Shown piece by piece: positions 21,971 through 23,843 of a stretch of DNA of 23,843 bases; the stretch's first letter is position 1; the number at the start of each line of letters is the position of its first letter. Location of the stretch: the IMG/VR virus record IMGVR_UViG_3300045952_000274, positions 1 to 23,843 of that record; one strand, 5' to 3'. This stretch comes from a virus. A model generated the notes under the pieces. That model did no database searches and was not told the DNA's origin. It saw nothing but the letters and a program-made list of their open reading frames with translations. The translations under genes and the position numbers were made by a program.

Positions 21971-23782
21971 TCAGTCAACGAAGAGACAGCGCCCCGTGGG
22001 CGGAACCACACCCACAGCCCCGATCTTGACCCGCTTGAGTGTCGCACCCTCGCCAATCTGCAAGCGTGTCTCGTTGGCAGTCACGTTGCCGTCGAAGAGT
22101 GCGGCCACGCCCGCAGCCACGCCAATCGGATAGGTCGCCTGTTTGGGATCAATCACGATGTTGGCCCCGGTGATGTCCAAGGGCGTGCTCGCATCGGCCA
22201 GATCATTGCCGATGATCGCGTTGCCCGCCGCAGCCACCTTGATCCCGGTGTGCGTGCCCAGCCCGCTCAAAGCCCTGTTGGCCAGGATCACGCAACCGCT
22301 GGCGCTGGGTCCAAGTTCGTAGCCGATGGCCGGGCCGCCCGTAACCCCGCAACCGGTGATCAGCACCACTCTGCACTGGCGCACATGAATCCCGCCGCTG
22401 GCGGGCGTGGTAACGTCACCACACGCGAAACTCGAATTGGAGATGACGCACTCGTTTGGGCCAGCGGTGTTGCCGCCGACAAAACCTTCACCATAGAAAC
22501 CCCATGTATTCGCCCCACCCCGGGTCTCGCAGGAAATCAGATTGAAACGGTTCTGGAAGTTCAGATTGTTGGCGTCCGTGGCCCGCGAGAGAATGCCGTA
22601 TTGGAAACCGTCGGCTGGCCCGATGTTCTGGATGTCGATTTCGTCGAAATAGCAACCCTGACAGTTGGTGAGCAGGATGGCGGCGCGCGGGTTAAAACCG
22701 GAGTCGTTGACGATGGCGAGGTTGCGCACACTCGTGTCTCTGACCGGATTCCCGGCACTGCCGATGCCATCTCCCGCATGATGGACGTGCAGGATGGTCA
22801 GCCGGTGATGGCCTTGGATTAACAGGTTGCCCTTGAGCTGGAGCATCGCGTTGAGCCGGTAATGCCCCACAGGAATCACCACCGTTCCCTTGGCCACCGC
22901 ATTGTCGAAGGCTTTTTGAATCGCAATCTCGTCGGGCGCGAGGTTGTCGCCCTTCGCACCCCACTGCTTGACGTTGAAGATGGAAGTCCTGAACTGATAC
23001 CAGCGGCGGTTGGCGGCATCCACGATGATGCTCCCGGTATTGTCCGGCGTGCTGGTGTCGCTCGCCTTGTAGAAGAATTCGTTGCTCCCGCCATCGCCCG
23101 CGGTGTGGTAGCCGAGAGTTGCCACCACATCACCGTCCCGGGCGATGAAGCTGGAGTCCAGCGCGCGCAGCATGGCAATGGTCGGCATGTTGCGCACCAC
23201 CCCCATGTCCGCAGCCAGATTGGCCGCGGTCGTGGCACGCACCGGCGCGCCAAATTCAGGGTCGGCCTCGAACCCGGCCACGTAGGCCAGCCCGCCCAGG
23301 GTGACCCCGGCCATGAGTTCAAGACCGGACGGCTTCGCAACAACCGCCGGGAAACCGTTGGCCGCAAGACCGACACTGTCGGCCGCGGGGAAATAAATCC
23401 CGGCAGTCCCCGCAGTCTGCTTGATTGCCGGTGCGGAAACCGTCCCCGGCTGAGTCAGTTCGACACTCGGTGCCGATACGGGGTCGCCTGCCCCGGCCGA
23501 AAACGCCGTCCAGTCCGCATTGGTCAGGCCCGCCCCGAGAATCCACTTTTCCCCGGTGTCCGCATCAACGACCACCATGCACGCCTCGCGCCGCCCGGTA
23601 GGGATCGCCAGACGTGCCGCCGCGTTGTCCACCGTGCGCCAGCCACCCTTCCCATACTTGGCGAGATGCGAGGGATAGCTGTCTGTGTCGGCCGTTGGGG
23701 CAACCGGCGCAGAAATCGGAGTCGTCCCCGGGATCAGTTGGGCTTCCGGGCCTTCCAGAGTTTCGGTCGCATCCATAATCAC
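21971..23782 (-). CDS. Tailspike-like beta-helix protein (pectate-lyase fold)
   Basis: The 603-residue reading uses GTG 23782, which overlaps the upstream stop (GTGA); ATG 23776 is an equally good start two codons in. Residues 17-70 repeat the anchor module of the next gene (P-G-T-T-P-I-S-A-P-V-A-P-T, Y-G-K-G-G-W-R-T-V). From F-N-V-K-Q-W-G-A-K-G-D (about 269-279) the sequence is a right-handed beta-helix: V-V-I-P-V-G-H-Y, T-I-L-H-V-H-H, then turns rich in N, G and V to the end. This fold is typical of tailspike depolymerases. Catalytic residues cannot be assigned by eye. The first spike gene visible in the operon. Confidence 0.8.
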   Translation of the reverse strand: MIMDATETLEGPEAQLIPGTTPISAPVAPTADTDSYPSHLAKYGKGGWRTVDNAAARLAIPTGRREACMVVVDADTGEKWILGAGLTNADWTAFSAGAGDPVSAPSVELTQPGTVSAPAIKQTAGTAGIYFPAADSVGLAANGFPAVVAKPSGLELMAGVTLGGLAYVAGFEADPEFGAPVRATTAANLAADMGVVRNMPTIAMLRALDSSFIARDGDVVATLGYHTAGDGGSNEFFYKASDTSTPDNTGSIIVDAANRRWYQFRTSIFNVKQWGAKGDNLAPDEIAIQKAFDNAVAKGTVVIPVGHYRLNAMLQLKGNLLIQGHHRLTILHVHHAGDGIGSAGNPVRDTSVRNLAIVNDSGFNPRAAILLTNCQGCYFDEIDIQNIGPADGFQYGILSRATDANNLNFQNRFNLISCETRGGANTWGFYGEGFVGGNTAGPNECVISNSSFACGDVTTPASGGIHVRQCRVVLITGCGVTGGPAIGYELGPSASGCVILANRALSGLGTHTGIKVAAAGNAIIGNDLADASTPLDITGANIVIDPKQATYPIGVAAGVAALFDGNVTANETRLQIGEGATLKRVKIGAVGVVPPTGRCLFVD

Positions 23783-23843
23783 GAGACAATGAGGGTCACA
23801 TCGCCGCCCAGCTCATAGTAGGTCCGGTAGATGACGTAGGGCT
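23779..23843 (-). CDS. C-terminal end of the upstream tail-operon gene (partial)
   Basis: Only the last 20 codons are inside the window, ending P-Y-V-I-Y-R-T-Y-Y-E-L-G-G-D-V-T-L-I-V-S and TGA at 23781-23779. The stop overlaps the GTG start of the first spike gene, so it is in the same operon. Too little is present to name the protein. Confidence 0.55.
   Translation of the reverse strand, partial: PYVIYRTYYELGGDVTLIVS

Noticed and set aside
22862-23818. 318-residue plus-strand open frame opposite the first spike gene
   Set aside because: The beta-helix protein on the other strand has clear family features, and this frame is compositionally a shadow.

Overview
The window reads as one continuous piece of a temperate, tailed (siphovirus-like) phage or prophage genome of high GC content. 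The host is most likely a Verrucomicrobiota bacterium. The integrase C-terminus (D-V-L-R-H-S, then G-N-S-P and a tyrosine followed by V-E-L-V) is the form I know mainly from integrases of that phylum, and few genes have a clear Shine-Dalgarno sequence. The host call is inference. No rRNA, complete tRNA, CRISPR array or insertion sequence was seen.

Layout. (1) Positions 2-391: C-terminus of a plus-strand phage structural protein that runs in from outside the window, facing the integrase across a hairpin-rich gap. (2) 603-1502, minus: tyrosine integrase. (3) 1503-1839: attP-like region holding exactly the first 38 nt of a tRNA-Ala(GGC) gene, preceded by a promoter-like sequence with an embedded inverted repeat. 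(4) 1840-2091, minus: small ribbon-helix-helix-like regulator, separated from the rightward operon by two overlapping face-to-face promoters with an operator-like dyad. (5) 2244-6232, plus: early operon with a second ribbon-helix-helix-like protein, a RecT annealase, small unknown genes, a RecE-like PD-(D/E)XK exonuclease, a tiny two-helix membrane protein and a frameshifted coiled-coil ORF. (6) A terminator and operator-like site, then 6381-8516, plus: a replication initiator containing five tandem 11-bp iterons, a zinc-ribbon protein and a helix-turn-helix protein. (7) 8562-23843, minus: a tightly coupled tail operon. In transcription order it runs: a gene ending at 23779, three fibre/tailspike-like genes (two beta-helix proteins and one fibronectin-type protein), three small proteins (one secreted, one membrane-anchored), tail assembly chaperones with a probable -1 frameshift, tape measure, a hub protein of BR0599/DUF2163 type, an NlpC/P60 peptidase, a 67-aa protein and the tail tip protein.

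How it works together. The two regulator-like proteins and the face-to-face promoters look like the lysogeny/early switch. RecT plus the RecE-like nuclease form a single-strand-annealing recombination pair. The initiator and its internal iterons look like a lambda-type origin-in-gene arrangement, with no helicase visible, so host helicase recruitment is likely. The tail operon follows the order tape measure, hub, NlpC/P60, tip seen in gene transfer agents and many siphophages, but its fibre genes lie upstream of the chaperones. Nearly all genes within each operon overlap by ATGA, GTGA or TAATG, so translational coupling is the rule. Capsid, terminase, major tail protein and lysis genes were not recognised and presumably lie outside the window.

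Most noteworthy: the 5'-half tRNA attachment site with its own promoter, the 11-bp iterons inside the initiator gene, the chaperone frameshift, the shared fibre N-terminal module, and a repeated operator-like element ahead of two early transcription units.
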